A DNA stretch of 60,005 bases from Nostocaceae cyanobacterium (GCA_030065825.1 JASJCY010000020.1:1-60005), one strand, 5' to 3'. Shown: positions 7,736-16,898, counted from the stretch's first letter. Numbers and translations are program-made. The notes: a model not told the origin generated them from the sequence alone.

Positions 7736-10700
7736 ATGCCTTTAGAATTAGAAACTATCGGTGCTATAGTCAAGGCAGTAATTACCCTAGCAAAACCACT
7801 AATTGCTAAAATTAACAGTGTTTGCAATCTTGATGATTTTGAAAAAGCTTTAAAGGTTGGAATTATGGCTGCTAAGGAATGGGATGAAAAGCAGCCCTAT
7901 GAACAACAATTGTTTTATTACTGTGATGATAAGCAACAAAAAGATGTTTTGACGAAGTTTTTTCAAAATACATCGGTACTGGAGGAATTACAAAAACCGC
8001 TACAAGATAAAACATGTCCTAGTTTAGATTTATTAATTGCAATTTTGCAAAAGATAAAAGCAGAAAATTCTCAATGGCGATTAAGCGAAAACAGTATTGA
8101 TAATTGGCTAAAAAAATTTTTAGAAACTTATTTTATTAAGACTACTGCCTATTTAGAGATTAAAATTGCTCAAGCAGATTATCTCCAACAAATATCTTAC
8201 TATTTTGATGATGTTAAATTTGCGGGCATAGCTGTAGAGGGACAGGAAACAGATAAGACGGGAATTCATCTACCACAAATATTTGTAATGCCTGATGTTA
8301 TGGAGATTTCATCTGCAAAGTCTCTCCAGGATTTGGAATTTATAGAAGTAGGTTCAAACTCCGATATTAATCAACGTCAAGCAGAATTATTACAAGGACA
8401 AAGGCAATTAAGAAGACTGGGAAAAGGTATAGGGAGAAAGTTTTCTGCACAATATTTATTGACTGAAAGAAAGTCTGATAAATTCGTTTTGTTGGGGGCA
8501 CCAGGTTCGGGTAAAACGACTTTGATGAGTTACTTTGCTGTCACGTTAGCTCAAAATCAAATCCAACGGAGGATAGATTTACAAACTGAAGAAAATTTGT
8601 TGCCAATTGTAATTAGAATTCGGGATTTAGTGAGACATGCAGATAGTCTGAGTATTTTAGAATTTATCCGTCAGTTTGCTATTAGTAATTTACAGGTGAA
8701 ACAGCTACCACCAGATTTTTTTGAATATTGGTTGGAGGATGGTAAAGCATTAATTTTACTCGATGGTTTGGATGAGGTAGCAAAACCTGGAAGACGATAT
8801 GAAATTGTTCAGCGAATTGAGAACTTTTTAAAGCAATTTCCATCAAATAGAACCATAATTACCTCTCGTCCAGCAGGGTATCGCCAGGACTTTTTTCGTA
8901 GAGATGAATTTCCCCATTATCAGTTACAGTTATTTGATGATGACAAAATCAAGGAATTCTCTGAAAAATGGTATAAAAGCCGCTTTCAAGACCCCACGGA
9001 AGCCACAAGAAGGCAAGAAAGTTTACAGAACGCTTTAGCAGAAGAAAAACGTATCCAAGAATTAGCCCGCAACCCGCTGCTGTTAACAATTATTGCCCTA
9101 ATTCATCGTTATGAAGCACATCTTCCTAGACAAAGATACAAACTTTATGAACGAGCGATGAATACCCTATTAACTAATTGGGATGCAGGCAAAGAACTGA
9201 GTTATAAATTGCCTTTTGAATATCTGAATCGGGATGATATTCCTCGTTTAATGCAACAGCTTGCTTACTGGATTCATACCCAAGGAACTACGGGAGATAA
9301 AGAAGGGGGGACACTGATTGATAAAGATGAATTGATTAAGCAATTAAGTAAGTTTATTGCCGAACAAAAACGCCTACAGCGACATCAAGCTAAATCGGAA
9401 GCAAAAAGGTTTGTGGAACATATTCGGGAACGGACAGGTTTGTTAAATGAACAAGGGCAAGATTGTTATGCTTTTGTACATAAAACATTTCAGGAATATT
9501 TAGCAGCAGAAGATATCCGCTACCGTCAGGAAGATGAAGAATTTGAGGTGGTGTTAGAACATATTCAAAAGTATCTTTGTGATGCCCATTGGCGAGAGGT
9601 GTTGCTGTTGTTAATTGCCCAACAAAAGCCGAGAAAAGCTACTAAAGCTATTAAGCATATTCTGGAACAACCTACACCTTATGAACAATGGCTGCACCGG
9701 AATCTGTTTTTTGCAGCTAGCTGTTTGGCGGAAGATTTAGAAGTTGCTAATGATGTTTTAGTGACAGATATTTTGCAGCAATTAGTTAATTTGGAAATTA
9801 GTGATGATGAGTGGGTTGGTGGAAACATTCGCGCACAGGTTTTTAAGAGTCTTTGCAGTTTGAATCAAAGTAGGTTTGAAGCTGAAGCACTGCAAGTTTT
9901 GAAAGATTCAGGAGAACGAATTAAGAAAGTACGGTTGCAGGAATATCGTGCGGTTTTAGGGGAACAAGAGGAGGCAACAAAAGCACTATTAGCGTTACTT
10001 GCGGATGAGGATTCTGATGTGCGTGGAAGTGCTACTATTTTCTTGGGCTATTTTTGCGATAATGGGGAACCGCAGGTAGTAGAAGCGCTGTTAGCACGGT
10101 TAGGGGACGAAGATTCTGATGTGCGTTGGAGTGCTGCTTATAGCTTGGGCTATTTGGGTAATGAAAAACCAGAGGTGGTATCAGCACTGTTAGCATTGCT
10201 AGGGAATGAGGATGAGAATTGTGATGTGCGTGAGAGTGCTGCTATTGCCTTGGGCTATTTGGATAATGGGACACCGCAGGTAGTAGAAGCACTGTTAGCA
10301 CGGCTAGAGGATGAGGATGAGGATTCCGATGTGCGTGGGAGTGCTGCTTTTGCCTTGGGCAATTTGGGTAATGAAAAACCAGAGGTAGTATCAGCACTGT
10401 TAGCAGGGTTAGGGGATGAGGATTCTCATGTGCGTGGGAGTACTGCTTTTGCCTTGGACAATTTGGGTAATGGAAAACCAGAGGTAGTATCAGCACTGTT
10501 ACCACGGCTAGAGGATGAGGATTATTATGTGCGTAAGAATGCTGCTTTTGCCTTGGGCAATTTGGGTAATAGAAAACCAGAGGTAGTATCAGCACTGTTA
10601 GCATTGCTAGAGGATGAGGATTCTCATGTGCGTGGGAATGCTGCTTTTGCCTTGGGCAATTTGGGTAATAGAAAACCAGAGGTAGTATCAGCACTATTAG

Positions 10701-10981
10701 CATTGCTAGAGGATGAGGATTCTCGTGTGCGTGGGAATGCTGCTGATACCTCAGGCAAGTTGGGTAATAGAAAACCAGAGGTAGTATCAGCACTGTTAGC
10801 ATTGCTAGAGGATGAGGATTCTCGTGTGCGTGGGAATGCTGCTTCTGCCTTAGGCAAGTTGGGTAAAAACTGTAGCGATATTACTACTGCTGTGGTCGAA
10901 TGGATTTTCCAGCACCAAGATAGCGAATATATAGGCAGTGGTATTGATGCGCTGTGGAATTTGGTAGCAACGGATGAGTAG
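7736..10981 (+). CDS. NACHT-domain STAND NTPase with C-terminal HEAT repeats
   Basis: A 1081-residue cytoplasmic protein. Residues 1-230 form an unrecognised, mostly helical N-terminal region where an effector or sensor could sit. A NACHT NTPase follows, with Walker A Gly-Ala-Pro-Gly-Ser-Gly-Lys-Thr-Thr at about 254-262, Walker B Leu-Ile-Leu-Leu-Asp-Gly-Leu-Asp-Glu near 339-347 and a Thr-Ser-Arg-Pro sensor block near 380. From about 745 to 1065 there are nine to ten HEAT-like repeats of 33 residues. Bacterial NACHT proteins of this architecture include known antiphage defence proteins, where the repeats sense the trigger and ATPase-driven assembly follows. An antiphage role here is inferred from family only. 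It stands between phosphonate-related genes and next to a toxin-antitoxin pair, suggesting a small defence insertion. Confidence 0.85.
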   Translation: MPLELETIGAIVKAVITLAKPLIAKINSVCNLDDFEKALKVGIMAAKEWDEKQPYEQQLFYYCDDKQQKDVLTKFFQNTSVLEELQKPLQDKTCPSLDLLIAILQKIKAENSQWRLSENSIDNWLKKFLETYFIKTTAYLEIKIAQADYLQQISYYFDDVKFAGIAVEGQETDKTGIHLPQIFVMPDVMEISSAKSLQDLEFIEVGSNSDINQRQAELLQGQRQLRRLGKGIGRKFSAQYLLTERKSDKFVLLGAPGSGKTTLMSYFAVTLAQNQIQRRIDLQTEENLLPIVIRIRDLVRHADSLSILEFIRQFAISNLQVKQLPPDFFEYWLEDGKALILLDGLDEVAKPGRRYEIVQRIENFLKQFPSNRTIITSRPAGYRQDFFRRDEFPHYQLQLFDDDKIKEFSEKWYKSRFQDPTEATRRQESLQNALAEEKRIQELARNPLLLTIIALIHRYEAHLPRQRYKLYERAMNTLLTNWDAGKELSYKLPFEYLNRDDIPRLMQQLAYWIHTQGTTGDKEGGTLIDKDELIKQLSKFIAEQKRLQRHQAKSEAKRFVEHIRERTGLLNEQGQDCYAFVHKTFQEYLAAEDIRYRQEDEEFEVVLEHIQKYLCDAHWREVLLLLIAQQKPRKATKAIKHILEQPTPYEQWLHRNLFFAASCLAEDLEVANDVLVTDILQQLVNLEISDDEWVGGNIRAQVFKSLCSLNQSRFEAEALQVLKDSGERIKKVRLQEYRAVLGEQEEATKALLALLADEDSDVRGSATIFLGYFCDNGEPQVVEALLARLGDEDSDVRWSAAYSLGYLGNEKPEVVSALLALLGNEDENCDVRESAAIALGYLDNGTPQVVEALLARLEDEDEDSDVRGSAAFALGNLGNEKPEVVSALLAGLGDEDSHVRGSTAFALDNLGNGKPEVVSALLPRLEDEDYYVRKNAAFALGNLGNRKPEVVSALLALLEDEDSHVRGNAAFALGNLGNRKPEVVSALLALLEDEDSRVRGNAADTSGKLGNRKPEVVSALLALLEDEDSRVRGNAASALGKLGKNCSDITTAVVEWIFQHQDSEYIGSGIDALWNLVATDE
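9970..10875 (+). repeat. Tandem 99-bp coding repeats (HEAT units)
   Basis: Nine units with a basic period of 99 bases (33 codons); the third and fourth are longer by 2 codons each. The last three units are nearly identical at the DNA level, while the first is clearly diverged. Such a gradient indicates recent expansion or gene conversion at the 3' end. Consecutive-copy changes fall mainly at the Asp-Ser-His/Arg-Val-Arg turn and in the second helix. Confidence 0.85.
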
Positions 10982-10994
10982 TTTTTCCCCTCTC

Positions 10995-11197
10995 CCATTT
11001 TAACTCGTTTCCAGGCTAAGCCTGGAAACGCATACAGGGAGGTTCTGCCTCCCATCAAGTCTAGAGGCAGAACCTCCCTAAAAAAAATGCATTCCAAGGC
11101 TTGAGTCTTGGAACAAGATGAACAAGAGGGGTTCGGTGGGTATAAAATCTAAAAAAATCTGCCAAAATAATTTGTTTTCCTGGCAATCAAAAAGACT
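10995..11197. repeat. Dispersed repeats and left arm of a direct duplication
   Basis: Begins with a TTTCCAGGCTAAGCCTGGAAA palindrome (about 11010-11030). From about 11046 the sequence is repeated, with small changes, at 11932-12107, the leader of the nucleotidylyltransferase gene. The duplication continues into the coding start (see 11198-11284). Confidence 0.75.
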
Positions 11198-11284
11198 ATG
11201 AAGGCAATTATCCTAGCTGCTGGTGTGGGAAGACGTTTGGGTACCGCTATAGAATATCTTCGCCATTTTTTGTTCAATTGTTAA
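11198..11284 (+). pseudogene. Truncated 5' copy of the adjacent nucleotidylyltransferase
   Basis: Codes for 28 residues before a TAA. The first 15 (MKAIILAAGVGRRLG) equal the N-terminus of the gene at 12108. Then about 23 codons are missing and the frame resumes with a match to the Glu-Tyr-Leu-Arg-His segment of the intact gene before ending. The upstream DNA is also duplicated. So this is the broken copy of a duplication, separated from the intact gene by a toxin-antitoxin pair. Confidence 0.8.
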
Positions 11285-11310
11285 ATATTTTAATTAAAAT
11301 TACTTGTCTG

Positions 11311-11577
11311 TCAACTTTCATCTTTATAAATCTTTCTACGATGTCCAACTTCTACAACTTTCACCACTAGAATATCATCGAAAATATCGTATATAACTCG
11401 ATAATCGCCTACTCTAATTCGATATGTGTTTTCTTCACCCTGTAACTTTTTAACCCCATTTGGACGTGGTTCTATAGCCAATTCATCTATTTTAGGTTGT
11501 ATGCGGTCTTGTAATTCTTGAGATAGTTTTCTAAACATTTTTCTAGCACCCTTGGTAAATTTAACTTCGTAAATCAC
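11311..11577 (-). CDS. RelE/ParE-family toxin
   Basis: An 88-residue basic protein with the RelE/ParE layout. It has an N-terminal Tyr-Glu-Val-Lys-Phe-Thr strand, two helices with Lys-Leu-Ser-Gln-Glu-Leu, then Lys-Lys-Leu-Gln-Gly, Tyr-Arg-Ile-Arg-Val-Gly-Asp-Tyr-Arg-Val-Ile-Tyr, and a C-terminal His-Arg-Arg-Lys-Ile-Tyr. In the RelE branch these basic and Tyr residues cut mRNA on the ribosome; ParE members inhibit gyrase instead. The strong Arg-x-Arg-x-Gly-x-Tyr-Arg and C-terminal Tyr favour RelE-type. The start ATGA overlaps the antitoxin stop, so the pair is translationally coupled. Confidence 0.85.
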   Translation of the reverse strand: MIYEVKFTKGARKMFRKLSQELQDRIQPKIDELAIEPRPNGVKKLQGEENTYRIRVGDYRVIYDIFDDILVVKVVEVGHRRKIYKDES

Positions 11578-11813
11578 GCCACGTCCTTTTTTCTCTCATT
11601 AGCAATTTCCTTTTTTATGTCTTTCCATGGGATAGTAATATTATTTTCAACATCACTTTTAGCAGCATGATAAGCTTTTAAATCGTTTTCGTCTTCTTGT
11701 GCTTCTATCCGCTTTAATAAAGCGTAAATTTCGTCTAAGGTACTGTCGTAAGCGTACTGCAATATAGCGTTGATAGCATTGATAATTTCTTGGCGTTCTT
11801 GTTCAGTTTTCAT
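11574..11813 (-). CDS. Cognate antitoxin of the RelE-like toxin
   Basis: A 79-residue, acidic, mostly helical protein lying directly upstream of the toxin with a 4-base stop/start overlap. The N-terminal half (about 1-40) is a regular helix pair. The C-terminal half carries Asn-Asn-Ile-Thr-Ile-Pro-Trp-Lys-Asp-Ile, the sort of extended segment that wraps the toxin. I see no clear ribbon-helix-helix or HTH, so autorepression is not evident from sequence. Identity as antitoxin comes from position, size and coupling. Confidence 0.75.
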   Translation of the reverse strand: MKTEQERQEIINAINAILQYAYDSTLDEIYALLKRIEAQEDENDLKAYHAAKSDVENNITIPWKDIKKEIANERKKDVA

Positions 11814-12107
11814 TTTTCCTTATCCTCAGTATTTTTATTTTTTCTTGACTACATCTATTTTACTTTTTTACTTTTCATTTATGTCTTTGTAGCGATACCC
11901 TTGGGTATTGCGTAAAAATTGGGATGATCCGCTGCCTCCAGAATTGATGGGAGACAGAACCTCCCTAAAAAAATGCATTCCAAGGCTCAAGCCTTGGAAC
12001 GAGATGAACAAGAGGGGTAATGGATAAATTATGAAAGCATTACCCATAAGTTATAAAATCTAAAAAATCTGCCAAAATAATTTGTTTTCCTGGCAATCAA
12101 AAAGACT
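11814..12107. repeat. Right arm of the direct duplication and leader of the nucleotidylyltransferase
   Basis: From 11932 the sequence repeats 11046-11197: a GAGGCAGAACCTCCC-type unit, a CCAAGGCTCAAGCCTTGG palindrome (about 11980-11997) and the same 48 bases before the start codon. An insertion of about 20 bases near 12018-12050 distinguishes this copy. Confidence 0.7.
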
Positions 12108-12854
12108 ATGAAGGCAATTATCCTAGCCGCTGGTGTGGGAAGACGTTTGGGTAAATATGGACAAAACCAACCCAAAAGCTTGTTGAGATTTAACGGTAAA
12201 TCCCTGCTACAACGCCATTTAGAATATCTGCGCCATTGTCAGATCGAACAAGTGGCGATCGCAGTGGGATACCAAGCAGAATTTATCCAAGCTGAAATTC
12301 AAGCCATGGGGGTTGAAAGTTGGGTGAGTACGGTATACAATTCTGATTACACCCAAGGTAGCGTGGTTAGCCTGTGGACATTACGGGAATATTTGGCGGC
12401 TGGCGATGATTTATTATTAATGGATGCAGATGTATTGTGCGATCGCCCCATGATTGAACGATTGGTACAGACAAATATTGCCAATTGTTTCTTATTGGAT
12501 CGAGATTTTGAACCAGGAGAGGAACCCGTAAAATTGTGCGTCAAAGGGGGTTCTCTGGTGGAGTTTCGCAAACAAGTAGCTACGGATTTAGCTTATGATT
12601 TCGCTGGAGAGTCTGTGGGGTTCTTTCGCTTTGACAGTACCATGGCTAAACGTCTGGCTATGGGTACACAAGATTATGTTACCCAGGGAAAGCGTGAACA
12701 ACCCCATGAAGAGGTAATTCGAGATTTGCTATTGCAGACTCCCGATGAATTTGGGTATGAAGACATCACAGGTTTTCCTTGGGTTGAGATTGATTTTCCC
12801 GAGGATATTCAACGTGCCCAAACAGAGATTTTGCCTAGATTAGAACAAGTTTGA
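12108..12854 (+). CDS. Nucleotidylyltransferase (phosphocholine cytidylyltransferase-like)
   Basis: A 248-residue soluble enzyme. The N-terminal nucleotide loop Leu-Ala-Ala-Gly-x-Gly-x-Arg-Leu-Gly (7-15), Gln-Pro-Lys-Ser-Leu-Leu and the metal-binding Met-Asp-Ala-Asp near residue 105 define the NTP-transferase fold. Length and motifs resemble LicC-type CTP:phosphocholine cytidylyltransferases and the enzymes that activate phosphonates with CMP. It precedes the PEP mutase fusion by 430 bases of repeats, same strand. It could make CMP-AEP, although the fusion protein downstream already has such a domain. It may then activate a different headgroup. Its own 5' end has been duplicated upstream (11198-11284). 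Confidence 0.85.
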   Translation: MKAIILAAGVGRRLGKYGQNQPKSLLRFNGKSLLQRHLEYLRHCQIEQVAIAVGYQAEFIQAEIQAMGVESWVSTVYNSDYTQGSVVSLWTLREYLAAGDDLLLMDADVLCDRPMIERLVQTNIANCFLLDRDFEPGEEPVKLCVKGGSLVEFRKQVATDLAYDFAGESVGFFRFDSTMAKRLAMGTQDYVTQGKREQPHEEVIRDLLLQTPDEFGYEDITGFPWVEIDFPEDIQRAQTEILPRLEQV

Positions 12855-12892
12855 ATGACATGAAATCCGCTTATTTACTGACCGTATTTTCG

Positions 12893-13160
12893 CAACCTCA
12901 CCCCGGCTAAAGCCACCCCTCTCCGAACTTGCGGAGAGGGGAAGGGGGTGAGGTTTTGAGGTATTTTCCCAACCTCACCCCGTCCTGCGGACACCCCTCT
13001 CCTACCCTACGGGAAGCCACTACCCTTCGGGATGCGCTTTGCGCTACGTGTCTATAGCAAGGAGAGGGGAAGGGGTGAGGTTTTGACACATTTTACCAAC
13101 CTCACCCCGGCTAAAGCCACCCCTCTCCTTGCTAAGGAGAGGGGAAGGGGGTGAGGTTTT
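12893..13160. repeat. Three copies of an AACCTCACCCC MITE-like repeat
   Basis: Three units at about 12894-12956, 12969-13083 and 13099-13160, each starting AACCTCACCCC and ending with the complement GGGGTGAGGTT, with CCCCTCTCC/GGAGAGGGG inside. The middle copy carries an extra 50 bases with its own small palindromes. A fourth copy lies at 16208-16273. They fill the gap between two genes that probably were once closer. The rest of 13161-13286 shows nothing coding. Confidence 0.8.
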
Positions 13161-13286
13161 CACAATAACTACTCCCTTAGGTGGTGCAAGATTACCTATC
13201 TCCTCTGTCTCTCTATTCTCTGCGTTCTCTGCGGTTTTTTAATCAGTAATCTTTAGGCAGGATAAGAGTAATCATCCGGATTTCAT

Positions 13287-14912
13287 ATGAATCAACACAA
13301 CAAATGCAGTCAACTGCGGGAGTTACTCACATCTCCCCAACTAGAATTTATTATGGAAGCACATAATGGCATTAGTGCCAGCATTGTGCAAGAGGCTGGA
13401 TTTAAAGGCATTTGGGCAAGTGGACTTGCTGTTTCGGCTCAATATGGAGTCCGTGATAATAATGAAGCTAGTTGGACCCAGGTAGTGGAAATGTTGGAAT
13501 TTATGTCTGATGTGACTCAAATTCCGATTTTGTTGGATGGGGATACGGGTTATGGCAATTTTAATAATATGCGGCGTTTGGTGAGAAAATTAGAACAGCG
13601 GGGTATTGCCGGAGTTTGTATTGAAGATAAACTATTTCCCAAGACCAATAGTTTTATTAATGGCAGTCGTCAACCCCTAGCGGATATTGATGAATTCTGC
13701 GGTAAAATTCAGGCAGGGAAAGATAGTCAAACTGATGCAAATTTCTGTATTATTGCCCGTGTAGAAGCTTTCATTGCTGGTTGGGATTTAGCAGAGGCAA
13801 TTCGACGGGCAGAAGCATACCATGCAGCAGGTGCAGACGCTATCTTGATTCATAGTAAATTATCCCGTCCTGAACAAATACTCTCCTTTGCCAAAGAGTG
13901 GGCTAACCGCTGTCCTTTGGTAATTGTACCTACCAAATATTACAGTACTCCCACAGATGTATTTCGACAAGCCGGCATTAGTTTGGTAATCTGGGCAAAT
14001 CAGATGATTCGAGCTGCTGTTGCCAGTATGCAAGCGATCGCCCATGAAGTGCAAACAAGTGAAACCTTAATTAACATTGAAGACCATATTGTACCTGTTA
14101 AAGAAATTTTCCGTCTACAAGGGGCAGATGAACTTCTGGAAGCAGAAAAACGCTATTTGAGTAATGGCGTTCACCACACCCATGTCATTGCCCTTGCTGC
14201 TACTAGGGGTGAAGAATTCCACGGCTTAACTCTAGATAAACCCAAAGTCATGTTACCCATTGGAGGTAAGCCTCTACTGCGGCATCTGGTGGATAAATTC
14301 AAGAAACTTAGCATAAATGATATTACCGTTGTCGGGGGTTATAAAGCTGAAACTATCGACATTCCCGACATCAAACTCATCCAAAATCCAAACTATGCCA
14401 CCACTGGTGAATTAGCCTCCCTCGCTTGTGCCCAACCTAGCTTTAACGATGATATGCTGGTGTTGTATGGCGACTTACTCTTTAGAAGCTATATCCTCCG
14501 AGATTTATTGCACTGTCCCGGAGAAATAGTCGCTGTAGTTGATTCTGCCATGAACAATCCCTCAGTCAGCGGTTCTCCTGACTATGCCTATTGTTCTGCC
14601 CCAGACGAACTTTCCTTGTTTGGACAAGATGTCAACCTGTTGCATATTTGCAAAACCACCTCCAATTCAGAAACACAAGCTCACGGTAGGTGGATTGGCA
14701 TGTTGCGGTTTCGCACTCAAGGTAGAAAGTGGCTAGAAGCAGCCCTATCAGAATTGCAAACACAAGATGATTTTAATACCATGAGTTTAGCAGATGCGTG
14801 TAATTACTTAATAAAACAAGGCAAACCCATCAAAGTGCTTTATATTCGCGGTCACTGGCTAGATATAAACTCCTTAGATGACCTTGACCTCGCTTTCCAA
14901 CTGCAAAAATAG
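13287..14912 (+). CDS. Phosphoenolpyruvate mutase fused to a nucleotidylyltransferase
   Basis: A 541-residue two-domain enzyme. Residues 1-295 are PEP mutase, which rearranges PEP to phosphonopyruvate, the entry step of almost all phosphonate biosynthesis. The diagnostic Glu-Asp-Lys-x5-Asn-Ser motif is complete near 112-121 ([10 protein letters not shown]), and Asp-Gly-Asp-Thr-Gly-Tyr-Gly precedes it. Residues 300-541 are an NTP-transferase domain with Leu-Ala-Ala-Thr-Arg-Gly, Asp-Lys-Pro-Lys-Val-Met-Leu-Pro-Ile, Gly-Gly-Lys-Pro-Leu-Leu and a Tyr-Gly-Asp metal site. Such C-terminal domains, related to PntC, are known or predicted to load CMP onto AEP. The decarboxylase gene begins only 15 bases after its stop, so the two are surely co-transcribed. 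Confidence 0.92.
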   Translation: MNQHNKCSQLRELLTSPQLEFIMEAHNGISASIVQEAGFKGIWASGLAVSAQYGVRDNNEASWTQVVEMLEFMSDVTQIPILLDGDTGYGNFNNMRRLVRKLEQRGIAGVCIEDKLFPKTNSFINGSRQPLADIDEFCGKIQAGKDSQTDANFCIIARVEAFIAGWDLAEAIRRAEAYHAAGADAILIHSKLSRPEQILSFAKEWANRCPLVIVPTKYYSTPTDVFRQAGISLVIWANQMIRAAVASMQAIAHEVQTSETLINIEDHIVPVKEIFRLQGADELLEAEKRYLSNGVHHTHVIALAATRGEEFHGLTLDKPKVMLPIGGKPLLRHLVDKFKKLSINDITVVGGYKAETIDIPDIKLIQNPNYATTGELASLACAQPSFNDDMLVLYGDLLFRSYILRDLLHCPGEIVAVVDSAMNNPSVSGSPDYAYCSAPDELSLFGQDVNLLHICKTTSNSETQAHGRWIGMLRFRTQGRKWLEAALSELQTQDDFNTMSLADACNYLIKQGKPIKVLYIRGHWLDINSLDDLDLAFQLQK

Positions 14913-14927
14913 GGTATTTTGATAGTA

Positions 14928-16103
14928 ATGATTAAGGCAGAGGAATTTGTAGAAGCAGCACGCAATCTAGGCTTTAGTTGGTATGCAGGTGTACCCTGTT
15001 CCTTTCTCACACCCTTTATCAATTATGTGATTAACAACACCCAGCTGACTTATATTTCCTCCGCGAATGAAGGAGATGCTGTAGCCACAGCAGCGGGAGC
15101 AGTCATTGCAGGGGAAAAAGCTGTGGTGATGATGCAGAATTCCGGTTTAGGAAATGCTGTCAATCCCCTCACCTCCTTGACTCATGTCTTCCGCATTCCC
15201 CTGCTGTTAATTTGTACCCTGCGGGGCGATCGCCAACTTCAAGATCAACCCCAACACCAACTCATGGGGCAAATCACAGATAAATTCCTGGAAACCATGA
15301 CTATCCCTTGGGAATATTTCCCCACAGCAGCCGCAGAAATTGCACCCGTTCTGCAACGCGCCACCACCTACATGAAGCAGGAACGCCGTCCCTATGCCCT
15401 AATTATGCGTAAAGGAACAGTCGCACCCCATGCCCTTACCCGTGCTGCTATTCCTAACCGCAATCCAGAAACAAGTAGTAATACTAATTTACCCCAAAAC
15501 TTTTTTACAGCTAACAAACAACAAAGAGTTTCCCGCAATCAAGCCATACAAAGGATTTTGCAACATATAGACCCAGAAAATACCGTCATCATTGCAACTA
15601 CCGGATACACGGGACGGGAACTCTTTGCCAGTGGTAATCAACCTAATCATCTCTACATGGTGGGGTCGATGGGTTGTGCTTCCTCCTTGGGATTGGGACT
15701 TTCCTTAGCCCGTCCAGACTTAAAAGTAGTGGTAATTGATGGAGATGGTGCCGCATTAATACGCATGGGCAATTTTGCTACCATTGGCACTTATGGCGGT
15801 TCTAACTTCATACATATACTTTTAGACAACGAAGTTCATGATTCCACAGGCGCTCAAGCTACGGTTTCTGCGGGTATCTCCTTCGCCAAAATCGCTCAAG
15901 CCTGCGGTTATGGCATAACTATAGCAGGGGACGACCTTTCATTATTAGAGCTTCTATTTACTACTGATAACCCAAACAAACCCAAATTTGCTCATCTGAA
16001 AATCCGTCCCGGAACCATCGACAACCTACCCCGTCCCAATATTGCCCCAGAAGCAGTTTTACAACGTTTGATGACTCATATTGGTTGTAGTGCTTCCCAT
16101 TAA
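14928..16103 (+). CDS. Phosphonopyruvate decarboxylase
   Basis: A thiamine-diphosphate enzyme of 391 residues from ATG 14928; a TTG at 14919 would add three residues. It converts phosphonopyruvate to phosphonoacetaldehyde, the irreversible step that pulls the unfavourable mutase reaction forward. Visible features are Ala-Gly-Val-Pro-Cys-Ser near the N-terminus, the catalytic Asn-Glu-Gly of the pyrimidine-binding half, and the cofactor motif Gly-Asp-Gly-Ala-Ala ... Leu-Leu-Asp-Asn near 270-300. Length and single-chain layout match Ppd/Fom2. It is in the same operon as the mutase fusion. A dispersed repeat and a TnpB insertion now separate it from the transaminase. Confidence 0.92.
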   Translation: MIKAEEFVEAARNLGFSWYAGVPCSFLTPFINYVINNTQLTYISSANEGDAVATAAGAVIAGEKAVVMMQNSGLGNAVNPLTSLTHVFRIPLLLICTLRGDRQLQDQPQHQLMGQITDKFLETMTIPWEYFPTAAAEIAPVLQRATTYMKQERRPYALIMRKGTVAPHALTRAAIPNRNPETSSNTNLPQNFFTANKQQRVSRNQAIQRILQHIDPENTVIIATTGYTGRELFASGNQPNHLYMVGSMGCASSLGLGLSLARPDLKVVVIDGDGAALIRMGNFATIGTYGGSNFIHILLDNEVHDSTGAQATVSAGISFAKIAQACGYGITIAGDDLSLLELLFTTDNPNKPKFAHLKIRPGTIDNLPRPNIAPEAVLQRLMTHIGCSASH

Positions 16104-16275
16104 TTTTGAGGGGTTGTGGCACAGGCATCCCTGCCTGTGCAATTGTCAGGCAGGGATGCCTGACCCACAAGTGATTATAGCGGTTTGCAGTTGGGTGCAA
16201 TACAGTCGGAACCTCACCCCCTTCCCCTCTCCGAACTCGCGGAGAGGGGTGTCGGTCGGACGGGGTGAGGTTTGA
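16098..16275. repeat. Two dispersed palindromic elements after the decarboxylase gene
   Basis: At 16098-16172 a GGCACAGGCATCC / GGCAGGGATGCC double hairpin starts within the last codons of the gene. The same element, inverted, is present at 31950-32030. At 16208-16273 lies a further AACCTCACCCC-type unit. The first would form a strong RNA hairpin and may end or attenuate the operon transcript. Confidence 0.7.
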
Positions 16276-16898
16276 TTGTGTACCTCACTCAACCGAAAAG
16301 CGCTATATTTTGATCCTAATTTCACCATTCCCTTTGTATTCTACTGTATCGTTTCCATGGGTTTAATCTGTGAAACTCTGCCCATATCACATTAATCGCA
16401 CTTTGTCAAACCTACAATATTTATAAGTCTGTCTGGGGCAGTGAAAATTGGTCTTTTCTTATGTGATGAAAATTTGACTTTGAGGTAAGTTGCTACGGCA
16501 TAAATAGGATTGTAGCTTTTTTGGGTAAGCAATGGTTAGAGTATGCCTAAATATGATTTTCTAACTATAGCATGAAACAACGCAATTGCGTGAATAAATA
16601 GGAACGATTTTCGATAAAAACTTGACAAAAAATCAGTATTTATTTAAATAGTAAAACTAAATTAGTTTTAAAATAAGTTTTGATTATATTTAGGAGGTGT
16701 TAATTGAAGATAGCGATCGCTAAGAGATCCCCGACTTGTTATAGATGGGTTAGGGTTAGCAACAGTAATCAAATATCTACTCATTTCTTATTAGAATTAC
16801 TCATTTAAGTAGGTTTTTAGGTTAAATGAGGAAGTTTTTTTCTAAGCACGAGGGACTAGATTTGGTGTATAATAAGCTCGTAAAACAGTTGTCTTGCC
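16276..16898. other. Gene-poor stretch with promoter-like sequence and left flank of the TnpB element
   Basis: No gene above 40 codons is convincing. A TTGACA hexamer (16622-16627) is followed 17 bases later by TAAATA, a weak promoter match. A small frame with a good ribosome site follows (see 16704-16808). ATCCCCGACTT at 16727-16737 is the complement of AAGTCGGGGAT at 18174-18184, on the other side of tnpB. Confidence 0.4.
16704..16808 (+). CDS. Possible 34-residue open frame with strong ribosome site
   Basis: TTG at 16704 lies six bases after a perfect AGGAGG (16692-16697). The frame encodes 34 residues, starting Met-Lys-Ile-Ala-Ile-Ala, and ends in TAA at 16806-16808. It contains a HIP1 site (GCGATCGC), and the C-terminal half is uncharged and hydrophobic. 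I know no family for it. The good spacing is the only argument, so chance is likely. Confidence 0.15.
   Translation: MKIAIAKRSPTCYRWVRVSNSNQISTHFLLELLI

Noticed and set aside
10242-11097. Long minus-strand frames opposite the HEAT repeats
   Set aside because: Shadows of the 99-bp coding repeats. The plus strand gives a well-formed HEAT protein, the minus strand a His/Pro-rich repeat with no start signal.
16081-16328. Short frames over the repeats after the decarboxylase gene
   Set aside because: They are translations of palindromic dispersed repeats, in both directions.
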